From Vibrio cidicii (lineage in GTDB: Bacteria; Pseudomonadota; Gammaproteobacteria; Enterobacterales; Vibrionaceae), in NCBI RefSeq assembly GCF_009763805.1, contig NZ_CP046804.1, positions 3,162,001 through 3,226,000 on the forward strand: 64,000 nt of DNA, in the 5' to 3' direction. Under the pieces are notes generated by a model that did no database searches, was not told the origin of the DNA, and worked only from the letters and a program-made list of their open reading frames with translations. Every line of letters starts with the position of its first letter. The stretch's first letter is position 1. Shown here piece by piece: positions 21,238-31,633 of this stretch. Both the position numbers and the translations under genes were made by a program.

Positions 21238-21426
21238 ATGTACGTTTGCTTATGTCACGGTGTTTCAGATAAGAAGATTCGTCAACTTGTTCTGGAAGAG
21301 GGAGTGACGGACATTAGAGGGATAAAGAAGTGCACAGCACTGGGAAGCCAGTGTGGTAAATGTGTCAGAACCGCTAAAGAAGTGATGAACGAAATTGTGC
21401 CAGTTCTCTTCAGAGAGGCGAGTTAA
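21238..21426 (+). CDS. bfd: Bacterioferritin-associated ferredoxin
   Basis: A 62-residue [2Fe-2S] protein that docks on bacterioferritin and passes electrons to its haem to release stored iron. The cluster ligands Cys4, Cys6, Cys39 and Cys42 are all present (MYVCLCHG and QCGKC). The ATG giving MYVCLC is chosen because it matches the family; an upstream in-frame start adds 11 residues without support. A Fur box upstream and bfr 77 bp downstream fit its role in iron release during iron shortage. Confidence 0.95.
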   Translation: MYVCLCHGVSDKKIRQLVLEEGVTDIRGIKKCTALGSQCGKCVRTAKEVMNEIVPVLFREAS

Positions 21427-21503
21427 CATAGTTAGGCGTCGAGTTTTTTGACTCTTCCTTATTTGGTTCTAAAGTTAATAGAGTCAAATAGGAGGGCTAT
21501 GTT

Positions 21504-21977
21504 ATGAAAGGCGATCCAATCATCATTCAACATCTCAACAAAGTACTCGGAAACGAGCTTGTCGCTATTAATCAATATTTTCTGCACGCCCGCATGTATA
21601 AAGACTGGGGTTTGAAGCACTTAGCGGACAAAGAGTACCACGAATCGATTGACGAGATGAAACACGCTGATCATCTTATTGAGCGTATCTTATTCTTAGA
21701 AGGGCTCCCTAATTTACAAGATCTTGGTAAACTCATGATCGGAGAAGATACTCAAGAGATGCTTGAGTGTGACCTAAAGCTTGAAATGATGGCTATCCCG
21801 GATCTAAAAGATGCCATAGCCTACGCGGAAGATATCAGAGATTATGTCTCCAGAGATCTATTCCAAGAAATATTGGAAGATGAAGAAGAACACGTAGACT
21901 GGTTAGAAACACAACTGGGCCTAATCCAAATGACTGGGCTAGAAAATTACTTACAGGCTCAGTTTGTCGAAGAATAG
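21504..21977 (+). CDS. bfr: Bacterioferritin
   Basis: A 157-residue subunit of the 24-mer haem-containing ferritin that oxidises and stores iron. The four-helix bundle carries ferroxidase ligands Glu18, the later Glu and His in the [10 protein letters not shown] segment, and Glu/His in DEEEHVDW; the Met in DEMKHAD is the inter-subunit haem ligand. GGAGGG precedes the start. It follows bfd, as is usual, and precedes the S10 operon leader. Confidence 0.97.
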   Translation: MKGDPIIIQHLNKVLGNELVAINQYFLHARMYKDWGLKHLADKEYHESIDEMKHADHLIERILFLEGLPNLQDLGKLMIGEDTQEMLECDLKLEMMAIPDLKDAIAYAEDIRDYVSRDLFQEILEDEEEHVDWLETQLGLIQMTGLENYLQAQFVEE

Positions 21978-22132
21978 CAGAACTCCAACCTATATTTATT
22001 GAAAGGGCATATGGCCAGATGATGCCGACAATGTGTCTACATCAGACAGCGTCTTTTTGTCTAGGCGATGCCTTTTTTCTCTAGCTGATACACGCCCCCC
22101 CATCTATTTAACGTTTATTTTTCAAACAGTAC

Positions 22133-22160
22133 TTGCAAGCCGTTTTGTGATCTGTATAAT
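22133..22160 (+). promoter_or_regulatory. Promoter of the S10 operon
   Basis: TTGCAA (22133-22138) and the perfect -10 TATAAT (22155-22160) are separated by 16 bp. The site lies about 280 bp upstream of rpsJ, leaving a long leader. Confidence 0.8.
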
Positions 22161-22167
22161 ACGTCGC

Positions 22168-22749
<582 letters not shown>

Positions 22750-22763
22750 GGGAGATTAGAAGA

Positions 22764-23393
22764 ATGATTGGTCTAATCGGTCGTAAAGTGGGCATGACCC
22801 GCGTATTTACTGAAGAAGGCGTTTCTATCCCAGTAACAGTTGTTGAGGTTGAAGCGAACCGTGTTGCTCAAGTTAAATCTCTTGAGTCTGACGGCTATGC
22901 AGCAATCCAAGTTACTACTGGTTCTAAGAAAGCTAACCGTGTAACTAAGCCAGAAGCTGGTCACTTTGCGAAAGCGGGTGTAGAAGCTGGTCGCGGTCTT
23001 TGGGAATTCCGCTTAGAAAACGGCGAAGAGTTCGAAGTTGGTGCAGAACTAACTGTTGAACTGTTCAACGAAATTAAGAAAGTAGACGTTACTGGTACAT
23101 CTAAAGGTAAAGGTTTCCAAGGCACTGTTAAGCGCTGGAACTTCCGTACTCAAGATATGACTCACGGTAACTCTTTGTCTCACCGTGCTCCTGGTTCTAT
23201 CGGTCAATGTCAGACTCCAGGTCGCGTATTTAAAGGCAAGAAAATGGCAGGTCACATGGGTGCTGAGCGTGTAACGACTCAAAACCTAGAGATCGTACGA
23301 GTTGACGCTGAGCGCAATCTGCTTCTTATTAAAGGTGCAGTCCCAGGCGCAACTGGCGGTAACGTGATCGTCAAACCAGCTGTTAAAGCATAA
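22764..23393 (+). CDS. rplC: 50S ribosomal protein L3
   Basis: Early-assembly 23S rRNA binding protein near the peptidyl transferase centre, 209 residues, full length. The L3 signature around [10 protein letters not shown] with the long loop [17 protein letters not shown] is intact, including the Gln at the tip that is methylated by PrmB in E. coli. Confidence 0.99.
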   Translation: MIGLIGRKVGMTRVFTEEGVSIPVTVVEVEANRVAQVKSLESDGYAAIQVTTGSKKANRVTKPEAGHFAKAGVEAGRGLWEFRLENGEEFEVGAELTVELFNEIKKVDVTGTSKGKGFQGTVKRWNFRTQDMTHGNSLSHRAPGSIGQCQTPGRVFKGKKMAGHMGAERVTTQNLEIVRVDAERNLLLIKGAVPGATGGNVIVKPAVKA

Positions 23394-23409
23394 CGTCTAG
23401 GAGTAAGTA

Positions 23410-24012
23410 ATGGAATTGATGGTTAAAGGTGCTAACGCACTAACTGTTTCCGAAACTACTTTCGGACGTGAGTTCAACGAAGCTCTTGTACACCAAGTAG
23501 TTGTTGCGTACGCAGCAGGTGCTCGTCAAGGCACTCGTGCTCAAAAGACACGTTCAGAAGTTTCTGGCGGTGGTGCTAAGCCATGGCGTCAAAAAGGTAC
23601 TGGCCGTGCACGTGCTGGTACAATTCGTAGCCCAATCTGGCGTACAGGTGGTGTTACTTTTGCTGCGAAACCACAAGATCACAGCCAAAAAGTAAACAAG
23701 AAAATGTACCGTGGTGCGATGAAGAGCATTCTTTCTGAGCTAGTTCGTCAAGAGCGTCTAATCGTTGTTGATAACTTCTCAGTAGAAGCACCAAAGACAA
23801 AAGAGCTAGTAGCTAAGCTTAAAGAACTTGAGCTTAACGATGTACTCATCGTTACTGGCGAAGTAGACGAGAATCTATTCTTAGCTGCTCGTAACCTATA
23901 CAAAGTTGACGTGCGTGACGCATCTGGTATCGATCCAGTAAGCCTAATCGCGTTTAACAAGGTTCTAATGACTGCAGCAGCAGTTAAGCAAGTTGAGGAG
24001 ATGCTGGCATGA
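23410..24012 (+). CDS. rplD: 50S ribosomal protein L4
   Basis: A 200-residue protein lining the exit tunnel and the autogenous regulator of the S10 operon in enterics. The basic extended loop ([16 protein letters not shown]) that reaches into the tunnel is intact and wild type at the macrolide-relevant Lys/Gly positions. Its end overlaps rplW by 4 bp (ATGA). Confidence 0.99.
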   Translation: MELMVKGANALTVSETTFGREFNEALVHQVVVAYAAGARQGTRAQKTRSEVSGGGAKPWRQKGTGRARAGTIRSPIWRTGGVTFAAKPQDHSQKVNKKMYRGAMKSILSELVRQERLIVVDNFSVEAPKTKELVAKLKELELNDVLIVTGEVDENLFLAARNLYKVDVRDASGIDPVSLIAFNKVLMTAAAVKQVEEMLA

Positions 24013-24311
24013 TCACTGAAGAGCGTCTACTAAAAGTTCTACGTGCACCGCACATCTCTGAAAAAGCAACTATGGCTGCTGAGAAAGCGAACACTATCGT
24101 TTTCAAAGTAGCGAAAGATGCAACTAAGAAAGAGATCAAAGCAGCTGTAGAAAAGCTATTTGAAGTTGAAGTTAAGTCTGTAAATACTCTTATCACTAAG
24201 GGTAAGACCAAGCGTCAAGGTCTACGCCAAGGCCGTCGTTCAGACGTGAAGAAAGCGTACGTGACGTTGAAAGAAGGTCAAGATCTTGACTTCGTTGGCG
24301 GCGCGGAATAA
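24009..24311 (+). CDS. rplW: 50S ribosomal protein L23
   Basis: A 100-residue protein at the tunnel exit that docks trigger factor and SRP. The docking Glu lies in the RAPHISEKA segment as expected. ATGA overlap with rplD implies coupled translation. Confidence 0.99.
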   Translation: MITEERLLKVLRAPHISEKATMAAEKANTIVFKVAKDATKKEIKAAVEKLFEVEVKSVNTLITKGKTKRQGLRQGRRSDVKKAYVTLKEGQDLDFVGGAE

Positions 24312-24327
24312 CAGGAGTAGTTGAATA

Positions 24328-25153
24328 ATGGCTATTGTTAAATGTAAGCCGACTTCGGCTGGTCGTCGTCACGTTGTTAAAATCGTAAATGCTGACCTGT
24401 ACAAAGGTAAGCCATACGCACCTCTTCTAGAGAAAAACTCTAAGAATGGTGGTCGTAACAACAACGGTCGTATCACAGTACGTCACATCGGTGGCGGTCA
24501 CAAGCACCACTACCGTGTAGTTGACTTCAAACGTACTAAAGATGGCATCCCAGCGAAAGTTGAGCGTCTAGAATACGATCCAAACCGTAGCGCAAACATC
24601 GCTCTAGTTTCTGTACGCAGACGGTGAGCGTCGTTACATCATTGCACCAAAAGGTTTGCAAGCGGGTGACGTTATCCAATCTGGCGTTGATGCGCCGATC
24701 AAAGCGGGTAACACTCTACCAATGCGCAATATCCCAGTGGGTTCTACCGTTCACTGTGTTGAACTAACTCCTGGTAAAGGTGCACAGTTGGCTCGTTCAG
24801 CGGGTGCTTACGCTCAGCTAGTAGCTCGTGATGGTTCTTACGTAACTATCCGTCTGCGTTCTGGCGAAATGCGTAAAGTTCTTTCTGAAGGCCGCGCAAC
24901 GATCGGTGAAGTTGGTAACTCTGAGCACATGCTTCGTGAGCTTGGTAAAGCGGGTGCATCTCGCTGGCGCGGTGTTCGTCCAACCGTTCGCGGTGTGGTA
25001 ATGAACCCGGTTGACCACCCACACGGTGGTGGTGAAGGTCGTACTTCTGGTGGCCGTCACCCAGTTTCACCTTGGGGTATGCCAACTAAAGGCTACAAGA
25101 CTCGTAGCAACAAACGCACTGACAAGTACATCGTACGTCGTCGTAACAAGTAA
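24328..25153 (+). CDS. rplB: 50S ribosomal protein L2, with a one-base insertion
   Basis: Essential 23S rRNA binding protein needed for peptidyl transferase assembly. The frame breaks at 24607-24611, where GTTTC occurs; reading GTTC restores [16 protein letters not shown] and a single 274-residue protein, one residue more than E. coli L2. The C-terminal conserved [13 protein letters not shown] segment, with the functionally important His, is intact. As written, the first frame ends at 24627 and the second lacks a ribosome site. The gene has no tolerance for loss, so an artefact is far more likely than a real mutation. Confidence 0.96.
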
Positions 25154-25162
25154 TCTATATAA

Positions 25163-25453
<291 letters not shown>

Positions 25454-25463
25454 GGAGTAAATA

Positions 25464-25796
25464 ATGGAAGCTATTGCTAAACATAACTTTGCTCGCATTT
25501 CGCCTCAGAAAGCTCGCTTAGTTGCGGATCTAATTCGTGGTAAATCTGTTGACCAAGCTCTTGAAATCCTAACTTTCAGCAACAAAAAAGCGGCTGTACT
25601 AGTTAAGAAAGTTCTAGAGTCTGCTATCGCTAACGCGGAGCACAACGAAGGTGCGGATATTGACGATCTGAATGTCGCAAAAATCTTTGTAGATGAAGGC
25701 CCAACCATGAAGCGTATTATGCCTCGTGCTAAAGGTCGTGCGGATCGTATCTTGAAGCGTTCAAGCCACATCACTGTTGTTGTAGCAGATCGCTAG
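25464..25796 (+). CDS. rplV: 50S ribosomal protein L22
   Basis: A 110-residue tunnel protein. The beta-hairpin that enters the exit tunnel ([18 protein letters not shown]) is intact without the deletions associated with macrolide resistance. 10 bp after rpsS. Confidence 0.99.
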
Positions 25797-25814
25797 AGAC
25801 TAGGAGAGTAAGCA

Positions 25815-26516
25815 ATGGGTCAAAAAGTACATCCTAATGGTATTCGTCTAGGCATCGTTAAGCCTTGGAATGCTACATGGTTTGCTAACACCAAAGATTT
25901 CGCTGACAACCTAGACGGCGACTTCAAGGTACGTCAGTTCCTAACTAAAGAACTGGCTAAAGCGTCTCTATCACGCATCGTTATCGAGCGTCCTGCTAAG
26001 AGCATCCGTGTGACTATTCACACAGCTCGCCCAGGTGTTGTCATCGGTAAGAAAGGTGAAGACGTAGAGAAACTACGCACAGCTGTAGCAAAAATTGCAG
26101 GTGTACCAGCGCAAATTAACATCGCTGAAGTACGTAAGCCTGAACTAGATGCGCAACTTGTTGGTGACAGCATCGCGTCTCAGCTAGAGCGTCGTGTAAT
26201 GTTCCGTCGTGCTATGAAGCGTGCGGTACAAAACGCAATGCGTCTAGGTGCTAAGGGTATCAAAGTGGAAGTAAGCGGTCGTCTAGGCGGCGCTGAAATC
26301 GCACGTTCTGAGTGGTACCGTGAAGGCCGTGTGCCTCTACACACTCTACGTGCAGACATTGATTACGCAACTTCTTCGGCTCACACCACATACGGTGTAA
26401 TCGGCATTAAAGTTTGGATCTTCAAAGGTGAGATCCTAGGCGGTATGCCAGCAGCAACTGAAGCTGCAGAGCCAAAGGCTGACAAGCCTAAGAAGCAGCG
26501 TAAAGGCCGTAAGTAA
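25815..26516 (+). CDS. rpsC: 30S ribosomal protein S3
   Basis: A 233-residue mRNA-entry protein with helicase activity. The type II KH domain has the [11 protein letters not shown] loop, followed by the S3 C-terminal domain and a Lys/Ala-rich tail. Full length with a strong ribosome site. Confidence 0.99.
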
Positions 26517-26527
26517 GGAGTCGACAG

Positions 26528-26938
26528 ATGCTACAACCTAAACGTACTAAGTTCCGTAAGGTTCATACTGGTCGTAACCGCGGTCTAGCTAAAGGTACTG
26601 AAGTAAGCTTTGGTTCTTTTGGTCTTAAAGCTGTTGGCCGTGGTCGTTTGACTGCTCGTCAAATCGAAGCTGCACGTCGTGCTATGACGCGTCACATCAA
26701 GCGTCAAGGTAAAATCTGGATCCGTGTGTTCCCAGACAAACCTATCACTGAAAAACCACTTGAAGTTCGTCAAGGTAAGGGTAAAGGTAACGTTGAGTAC
26801 TGGGTAGCCCAAATCCAACCTGGTAAGGTTATGTACGAAGTTGATGGTGTACCTGAAGAATTGGCGCGTGAAGCGTTCCGCCTAGCGGCTCGCAAACTGC
26901 CATTCAAGACTACATTTGTAACTAAGCAGGTGATGTGA
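26528..26938 (+). CDS. rplP: 50S ribosomal protein L16
   Basis: A 136-residue protein that helps position A-site t[14 protein letters not shown] start, and an Arg near position 81 (the YcfD hydroxylation site in E. coli) within the [11 protein letters not shown] surroundings. The stop and the rpmC start share a base (TGATG). Confidence 0.99.
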
Positions 26939-27129
26939 TGAAAGCACTAGATCTACGCGAAAAAAGCGTTGAAGAGCTTAACGCTGAGCTATTGAATTTG
27001 CTACGTGAACAGTTCAACTTGCGCATGCAAGCAGCAACTGGTCAACTACAGCAAACTCATACTCTGAAAGCTGTACGCCGTGATATCGCACGTGTGAAAA
27101 CTGTTTTGACTGAGAAGGCAGGCGCATAA
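26938..27129 (+). CDS. rpmC: 50S ribosomal protein L29
   Basis: A 63-residue helical hairpin near the tunnel exit. The ATG overlapping the rplP stop is used; a GTG one codon earlier is possible but less likely. Its stop overlaps the rpsQ ATG as TAATG. Confidence 0.98.
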   Translation: MKALDLREKSVEELNAELLNLLREQFNLRMQAATGQLQQTHTLKAVRRDIARVKTVLTEKAGA

Positions 27130-27383
27130 TGAGCGACAAAATTCGTACTCAACAAGGTCGTGTTGTTAGTGACAAAATGGACAAGTCTATTGTTGTTGCT
27201 ATCGAGCGCATGGTGAAGCACCCTATCTACGGTAAATTCGTTAAGCGCACGACTAAAGTTCACGCACACGACGAAAACAACGAATGTGGCATTGGCGACA
27301 CCGTTGAAATTCGTGAGTGTCGTCCATTGTCTAAGACTAAATCTTGGACTTTGGTAAAAGTTGTAGAAAAGGCGAAGATTTAA
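27129..27383 (+). CDS. rpsQ: 30S ribosomal protein S17
   Basis: An 84-residue OB-fold primary 16S binding protein ([18 protein letters not shown]). Last gene of the S10 operon; a perfect intrinsic terminator follows 22 bp after its stop. Confidence 0.99.
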   Translation: MSDKIRTQQGRVVSDKMDKSIVVAIERMVKHPIYGKFVKRTTKVHAHDENNECGIGDTVEIRECRPLSKTKSWTLVKVVEKAKI

Positions 27384-27405
27384 TCTTACCTCTTCTGTGA
27401 ACGCG

Positions 27406-27445
27406 AACGGCTCCAAAATTATTTTTTGGAGCCGTTTATTTTTTG
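27406..27445 (+). terminator. Intrinsic terminator between the S10 and spc operons
   Basis: A perfect 13-bp stem (AACGGCTCCAAAA with its complement) closes a 5-base loop and is followed by a run of six T. This separates rpsQ from rplN transcriptionally, at least in part. Confidence 0.85.
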
Positions 27446-27467
27446 ACTACCCAATCACAAAAAAGGG

Positions 27468-27476
27468 TGGTACAAT
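27468..27476 (+). promoter_or_regulatory. Candidate extended -10 promoter of the spc operon
   Basis: TGGTACAAT fits the extended -10 pattern TG-N-TATAAT with one mismatch, just downstream of the S10-operon terminator and about 70 bp before rplN. The nearest -35-like TTGACT is 22 bp upstream, too far for normal spacing, so this would depend on the extended -10. Confidence 0.45.
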
Positions 27477-27546
27477 TCGCGTCCCTTATAAAGAGGCAGC
27501 CCGACCCGAGAGGGTCTAGTTTTTTAATATTTAGCGGAGCACTAAC

Positions 27547-27918
27547 ATGATCCAAATGCAAAGTATGCTGGACGCAGCTGATAACTCAGGCGCTCGCAGC
27601 GTAATGTGTATTAAGGTTCTGGGTGGCTCTCACCGTCGTTATGCACACATCGGTGACATCATCAAAGTTACTGTTAAGGAAGCAATTCCACGCGGTAAAG
27701 TTAAGAAAGGTGATGTACTGAAGGCGGTGGTAGTTCGCACCCGTAAAGGCGTACGTCGTCCAGACGGTTCTGTCATTCGCTTCGACCGAAACGCTTGTGT
27801 ACTGTTGAACAACAACAGTGAACAACCTATCGGTACACGCATCTTTGGTCCTGTGACTCGCGAACTTCGTGGCGATAAGTTCATGAAGATCGTTTCACTG
27901 GCTCCAGAAGTTCTGTAA
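27547..27918 (+). CDS. rplN: 50S ribosomal protein L14
   Basis: A 123-residue beta-barrel protein at the subunit interface (bridge B8), starting [15 protein letters not shown]. First gene of the spc operon, 163 bp after rpsQ with a terminator and a candidate promoter between. Confidence 0.99.
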   Translation: MIQMQSMLDAADNSGARSVMCIKVLGGSHRRYAHIGDIIKVTVKEAIPRGKVKKGDVLKAVVVRTRKGVRRPDGSVIRFDRNACVLLNNNSEQPIGTRIFGPVTRELRGDKFMKIVSLAPEVL

Positions 27919-27932
27919 GGAGCGGCAATATA

Positions 27933-28250
27933 ATGGCAGCTAAAATCCGTCGTAATGACGAAGTAATCGTTCTTGCTGGTAAAGATAAAGGCAAGAAAGG
28001 TAAAGTAACTAAGGTTCTAGCAACTGGTAAAGTTATCGTTGAAGGTATCAACCTTGTTAAGAAACACCAGAAACCTGTTCCTGCACTAGGTATCCAAGGC
28101 GGTATCGTAGAGCAAGAAGCAGCAATCGACGTTTCTAACGTGGCTATCTTCAACGCTGCAACTGGTAAAGCTGACCGTGTCGGTTTCCGTTTTGAAGACG
28201 GCCAAAAGGTTCGTTTCTTCAAGTCAAACGGTGAAACCGTTTCTAACTAA
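27933..28250 (+). CDS. rplX: 50S ribosomal protein L24
   Basis: A 105-residue assembly initiator with a KOW motif at the start ([17 protein letters not shown]). Full length, 14 bp after rplN. Confidence 0.99.
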   Translation: MAAKIRRNDEVIVLAGKDKGKKGKVTKVLATGKVIVEGINLVKKHQKPVPALGIQGGIVEQEAAIDVSNVAIFNAATGKADRVGFRFEDGQKVRFFKSNGETVSN

Positions 28251-28276
28251 TTTAGAAAGTAATTTGGAGTTCTACT

Positions 28277-28816
28277 ATGGCGAAACTGCATGATTACTAC
28301 AAGTCGTCTGTAGTCGCTGAACTGACCAAACAGTTCGGTTACACAAGCGTCATGCAAGTCCCTAGAATCGAGAAAATCACCCTGAACATGGGTGTTGGCG
28401 AAGCTATCAACGATAAAAAACTGCTAGAAAACGCAGCTTCTGATATGGCAACGATCTCTGGTCAAAAGCCTCTTATCACTAAAGCGCGTAAATCTGTTGC
28501 AGGTTTCAAAATCCGTGAAGGCTACCCTATCGGTTGTAAAGTAACCTTGCGTGGCGAACGTATGTGGGATTTTATGGAGCGTTTAATCTCTATCGCTCTT
28601 CCACGTGTACGTGACTTCCGTGGTGTTAACGCTAAGTCTTTTGACGGTCGCGGTAACTACAGCATGGGCGTTCGCGAGCAAATCATCTTCCCGGAAATCG
28701 ACTTTGATAAAGTTGATCGTGTACGCGGCCTAGACATCACTATTACGACGTCTGCTGGTACTGATGAGGAAGGCCGTGCTCTGCTGGCTGCCTTTAACTT
28801 CCCATTCCGTAAGTAA
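28277..28816 (+). CDS. rplE: 50S ribosomal protein L5
   Basis: A 179-residue 5S rRNA binding protein in the central protuberance. The motifs [19 protein letters not shown] and [12 protein letters not shown] are intact. In E. coli the rplX-rplE junction carries the S8 repressor site; I could not confirm an equivalent fold by eye. Confidence 0.99.
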   Translation: MAKLHDYYKSSVVAELTKQFGYTSVMQVPRIEKITLNMGVGEAINDKKLLENAASDMATISGQKPLITKARKSVAGFKIREGYPIGCKVTLRGERMWDFMERLISIALPRVRDFRGVNAKSFDGRGNYSMGVREQIIFPEIDFDKVDRVRGLDITITTSAGTDEEGRALLAAFNFPFRK

Positions 28817-28833
28817 GGTGAAGGGTTACTGTT

Positions 28834-29139
28834 ATGGCTAAACAATCAATGAAAGCACGTGAAGTAAAACGTGCAAAGCTAGTAGCTAAGTTCGCTGAGA
28901 AGCGTGCTTCTCTAAAAGCTATCATCAGCGATGTAAATGCATCAGAAGAAGATCGTTGGAATGCGGTTCTAAAACTGCAAACTCTTCCACGTGATTCAAG
29001 TGCGTCACGTCAGCGCAACCGTTGTAACCAAACTGGTCGTCCACACGGTTACCTACGTAAATTCGGTCTGAGCCGTATCAAAGTTCGTGAAGCTTGCATG
29101 AAAGGCGAGATTCCTGGACTTCGTAAGGCTAGCTGGTAA
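28834..29139 (+). CDS. rpsN: 30S ribosomal protein S14
   Basis: A 101-residue S14 of the long, zinc-free type: the CXXC pairs of the zinc form are absent, while the basic core [19 protein letters not shown] and LSRIKVRE are present. Full length. Confidence 0.98.
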   Translation: MAKQSMKAREVKRAKLVAKFAEKRASLKAIISDVNASEEDRWNAVLKLQTLPRDSSASRQRNRCNQTGRPHGYLRKFGLSRIKVREACMKGEIPGLRKASW

Positions 29140-29168
29140 TTGCCACTTAATCATTTGGAGTAAATCAT

Positions 29169-29561
29169 ATGAGCATGCAAGATCCGATTTCGGATATGCT
29201 GACCCGTGTTCGTAACGGTCAGGCAGCAAACAAAGTTGCTGTTAAAATGCCTTCTTCAAAGCTGAAAGTTGCAATTGCTGCACTACTTAAAGCTGAAGGC
29301 TACATCGCTGACTTCGCTGTTGAAGGCGACGTAAAACCTGAGCTAGAAGTAACTCTTAAGTACTTCCAAGCTAAACCAGTAATCGAGCAACTGAAGCGTG
29401 TTTCACGTCCAGGTCTGCGCGTCTACAAGAAGAAAGACGAGCTGCCATCTGTAATGGGTGGTCTAGGTGTTGCTATTGTTTCCACTTCCAAGGGTCTGAT
29501 GTCAGACCGTGCTGCTCGTAAAGCAGGTCTTGGTGGTGAGATCATCTGCTACGTAGCTTAA
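29169..29561 (+). CDS. rpsH: 30S ribosomal protein S8
   Basis: A 130-residue central-domain 16S binding protein and, in enterics, the autogenous repressor of the spc operon. Starts [18 protein letters not shown] and ends GGEIICYVA; full length. Confidence 0.99.
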   Translation: MSMQDPISDMLTRVRNGQAANKVAVKMPSSKLKVAIAALLKAEGYIADFAVEGDVKPELEVTLKYFQAKPVIEQLKRVSRPGLRVYKKKDELPSVMGGLGVAIVSTSKGLMSDRAARKAGLGGEIICYVA

Positions 29562-29573
29562 TAGGAGTAGAAT

Positions 29574-30107
29574 ATGTCTCGTGTTGCTAAAGCACCTGTC
29601 GCTATTCCAGCTGGCGTAGAGGTGAAACTGAACGGCCAAGAAGTTACCGTTAAAGGTGCTAAAGGTGAACTAACTCGCGTTCTAAACAACGCAGTAGTTA
29701 TCGCTCAGGAAGAAAACAAGCTAACTTTCGGTCCTCGCGAAGGTGTTGCTAACGCATGGGCTCAAGCAGGTACTGCTCGCGCTCTAGTTAACAACATGGT
29801 TGTTGGTGTTACTGAAGGCTTCACTAAGAAGCTAACTCTTAAGGGTGTTGGTTACCGTGCTGCAATTAAAGGCAATGCGGTAGGCCTGACTCTTGGCTTC
29901 TCTCACCCAGTTGAGCACGAGTTGCCAGCGGGTATTAAAGCTGAGTGTCCAAGCCAAACTGAGATCGTACTAACTGGTTGTGACAAGCAGTTAGTGGGTC
30001 AAGTTGCGGCAGACATCCGTTCTTACCGCGCACCTGAGCCTTACAAAGGCAAAGGTATTCGTTACGCAGATGAAAATGTGCGTAGTAAAGAAGCTAAGAA
30101 GAAGTAA
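29574..30107 (+). CDS. rplF: 50S ribosomal protein L6
   Basis: A 177-residue protein near the GTPase centre with duplicated L6 domains and the C-terminal signature [11 protein letters not shown]. Full length, 12 bp after rpsH. Confidence 0.99.
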   Translation: MSRVAKAPVAIPAGVEVKLNGQEVTVKGAKGELTRVLNNAVVIAQEENKLTFGPREGVANAWAQAGTARALVNNMVVGVTEGFTKKLTLKGVGYRAAIKGNAVGLTLGFSHPVEHELPAGIKAECPSQTEIVLTGCDKQLVGQVAADIRSYRAPEPYKGKGIRYADENVRSKEAKKK

Positions 30108-30116
30108 GGTAACACT

Positions 30117-30470
30117 ATGGATAAGAAAGCATCTCGCATCCGTCGTGCTACACGTGCACGTCGTAAGATTGCAGAACTTGGTGCAACTCGCCTGGTAGTA
30201 CACCGTACTCCTCGCCACGTTTATGCTCAAGTTATTGCGGCAAACGGCTCTGAGGTTATCGCAGCAGCTTCTACTGTAGAAAAAGCGATCCGTGAGCAAG
30301 TGAAATACACTGGTAACATCGATGCGGCTAAAGCAGTGGGTAAAGCTGTAGCAGAGCGCGCTCTTGAGAAAGGCGTAACTGCAGTTGCATTTGATCGTTC
30401 TGGTTTCCAATACCACGGTCGAGTAGCGGCGCTAGCAGATTCTGCTCGCGAAGCTGGTCTGAAATTCTAA
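30117..30470 (+). CDS. rplR: 50S ribosomal protein L18
   Basis: A 117-residue 5S rRNA binding protein with a very basic N-terminus ([18 protein letters not shown]) and the C-terminal [12 protein letters not shown] motif. Full length, 9 bp after rplF. Confidence 0.99.
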   Translation: MDKKASRIRRATRARRKIAELGATRLVVHRTPRHVYAQVIAANGSEVIAAASTVEKAIREQVKYTGNIDAAKAVGKAVAERALEKGVTAVAFDRSGFQYHGRVAALADSAREAGLKF

Positions 30471-30484
30471 GGTAGGGTTGGAAG

Positions 30485-30988
30485 ATGGCTAAAGAACAAC
30501 AAGTTCAAGCGAATGATTTGCAAGAAAAGCTAATCGCAGTTAACCGTGTTTCTAAAACGGTTAAAGGCGGTCGAATCATGAGCTTCACTGCACTGACTGT
30601 AGTTGGTGACGGTAATGGTCGCGTAGGTTTCGGTTACGGCAAAGCACGTGAAGTACCTGCAGCGATCCAAAAAGCAATGGAAAAAGCGCGTCGTAACATG
30701 GTTACTATCGCGCTTAACGAAGGCACTCTTCACCACCCAGTGAAAGGTCGCCACTCGGGCTCTAAAGTTTACATGCAGCCTGCTGCAGAAGGTACTGGTG
30801 TTATCGCAGGTGGTGCGATGCGTGCAGTACTAGAAGTTGCTGGTGTACACAACGTACTGTCAAAAGCGTACGGTTCTACTAACCCAATCAACATCGTTCG
30901 TGCAACGATTGATGCACTAGTAGACGTTAAGTCACCAGAAATGGTTGCTGCTAAACGTGGTCTAACTGTTGAAGCTATTTCGGAGTAA
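30485..30988 (+). CDS. rpsE: 30S ribosomal protein S5
   Basis: A 167-residue accuracy protein. The spectinomycin-relevant loop ([19 protein letters not shown]) is wild type, followed by the double-stranded RNA binding fold and [12 protein letters not shown]. Full length. Confidence 0.99.
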   Translation: MAKEQQVQANDLQEKLIAVNRVSKTVKGGRIMSFTALTVVGDGNGRVGFGYGKAREVPAAIQKAMEKARRNMVTIALNEGTLHHPVKGRHSGSKVYMQPAAEGTGVIAGGAMRAVLEVAGVHNVLSKAYGSTNPINIVRATIDALVDVKSPEMVAAKRGLTVEAISE

Positions 30989-30995
30989 GAACACC

Positions 30996-31172
30996 ATGGC
31001 AACTATTAAAGTAACTCAAACTAAAAGCTCAATTGGTCGCCTGCCTAAGCACAAAGCTACTTTGCGCGGTCTAGGTCTTCGTAAAATCAACCACACTGTA
31101 GAACTTGAAGATACACCGTGTATTCGCGGTATGATCAACAAAGTTTACTACATGGTTAAAGTTGAGGAGTAA
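30996..31172 (+). CDS. rpmD: 50S ribosomal protein L30
   Basis: A 58-residue L30, starting [20 protein letters not shown]. The frame is open nine codons upstream into rpsE, but the ATG 8 bases after the rpsE stop is the family start. Five bases separate its stop from the rplO ATG. Confidence 0.98.
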   Translation: MATIKVTQTKSSIGRLPKHKATLRGLGLRKINHTVELEDTPCIRGMINKVYYMVKVEE

Positions 31173-31177
31173 TCATA

Positions 31178-31613
31178 ATGCTTTTGAATACTCTATCACC
31201 GGCTGCGGGTTTCTAAGCCTTCTAAGAAGCGCCTAGGTCGTGGTATCGGTTCAGGCCTCGGTAAAACTGGTGGTCGTGGCCATAAAGGTCAAAAGTCACG
31301 TTCTGGCGGCAAAGTTCGTCCAGGTTTTGAAGGCGGTCAAATGCCTCTGAAACAACGTCTACCTAAGTTCGGTTTCACTTCTCGTAAGAGTCTAGTGACA
31401 GCTGAAGTTCGTCTAGCAGAGCTGGCGAAAGTATCTGGTGACGTAGTAGATCTAAACAGCCTAAAAGCGGCTAACATCATCACTAAGAACATCGAATTTG
31501 TTAAAGTTGTTCTTTCTGGCGAGCTTAGCAAAGCGGTGACTGTGAAAGGTCTACGTGTGACTAAAGGCGCTAAAGCTGCAATCGAAGCTGCAGGCGGTAA
31601 AATCGAGGAATAA
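31178..31613 (+). CDS. rplO: 50S ribosomal protein L15, with a one-base insertion
   Basis: A 144-residue late-assembly protein. The gene begins [11 protein letters not shown] but meets a stop after 12 codons because GTTTC appears at 31209-31213; reading GTTC restores [18 protein letters not shown] and the rest of L15 to 31613, exactly the E. coli length. The glycine-rich region [18 protein letters not shown] is intact. Loss of L15 severely impairs growth in enterics, so a sequence artefact is favoured. Confidence 0.95.
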
Positions 31614-31633
31614 TCTCGAGGAACGAGGTACAG

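Noticed and set aside
27443..27476. TTGACT with TACAAT as a classical spc promoter
   Set aside because: The spacing is 22 bp, outside the usable range; only the extended -10 reading was kept, at low confidence.
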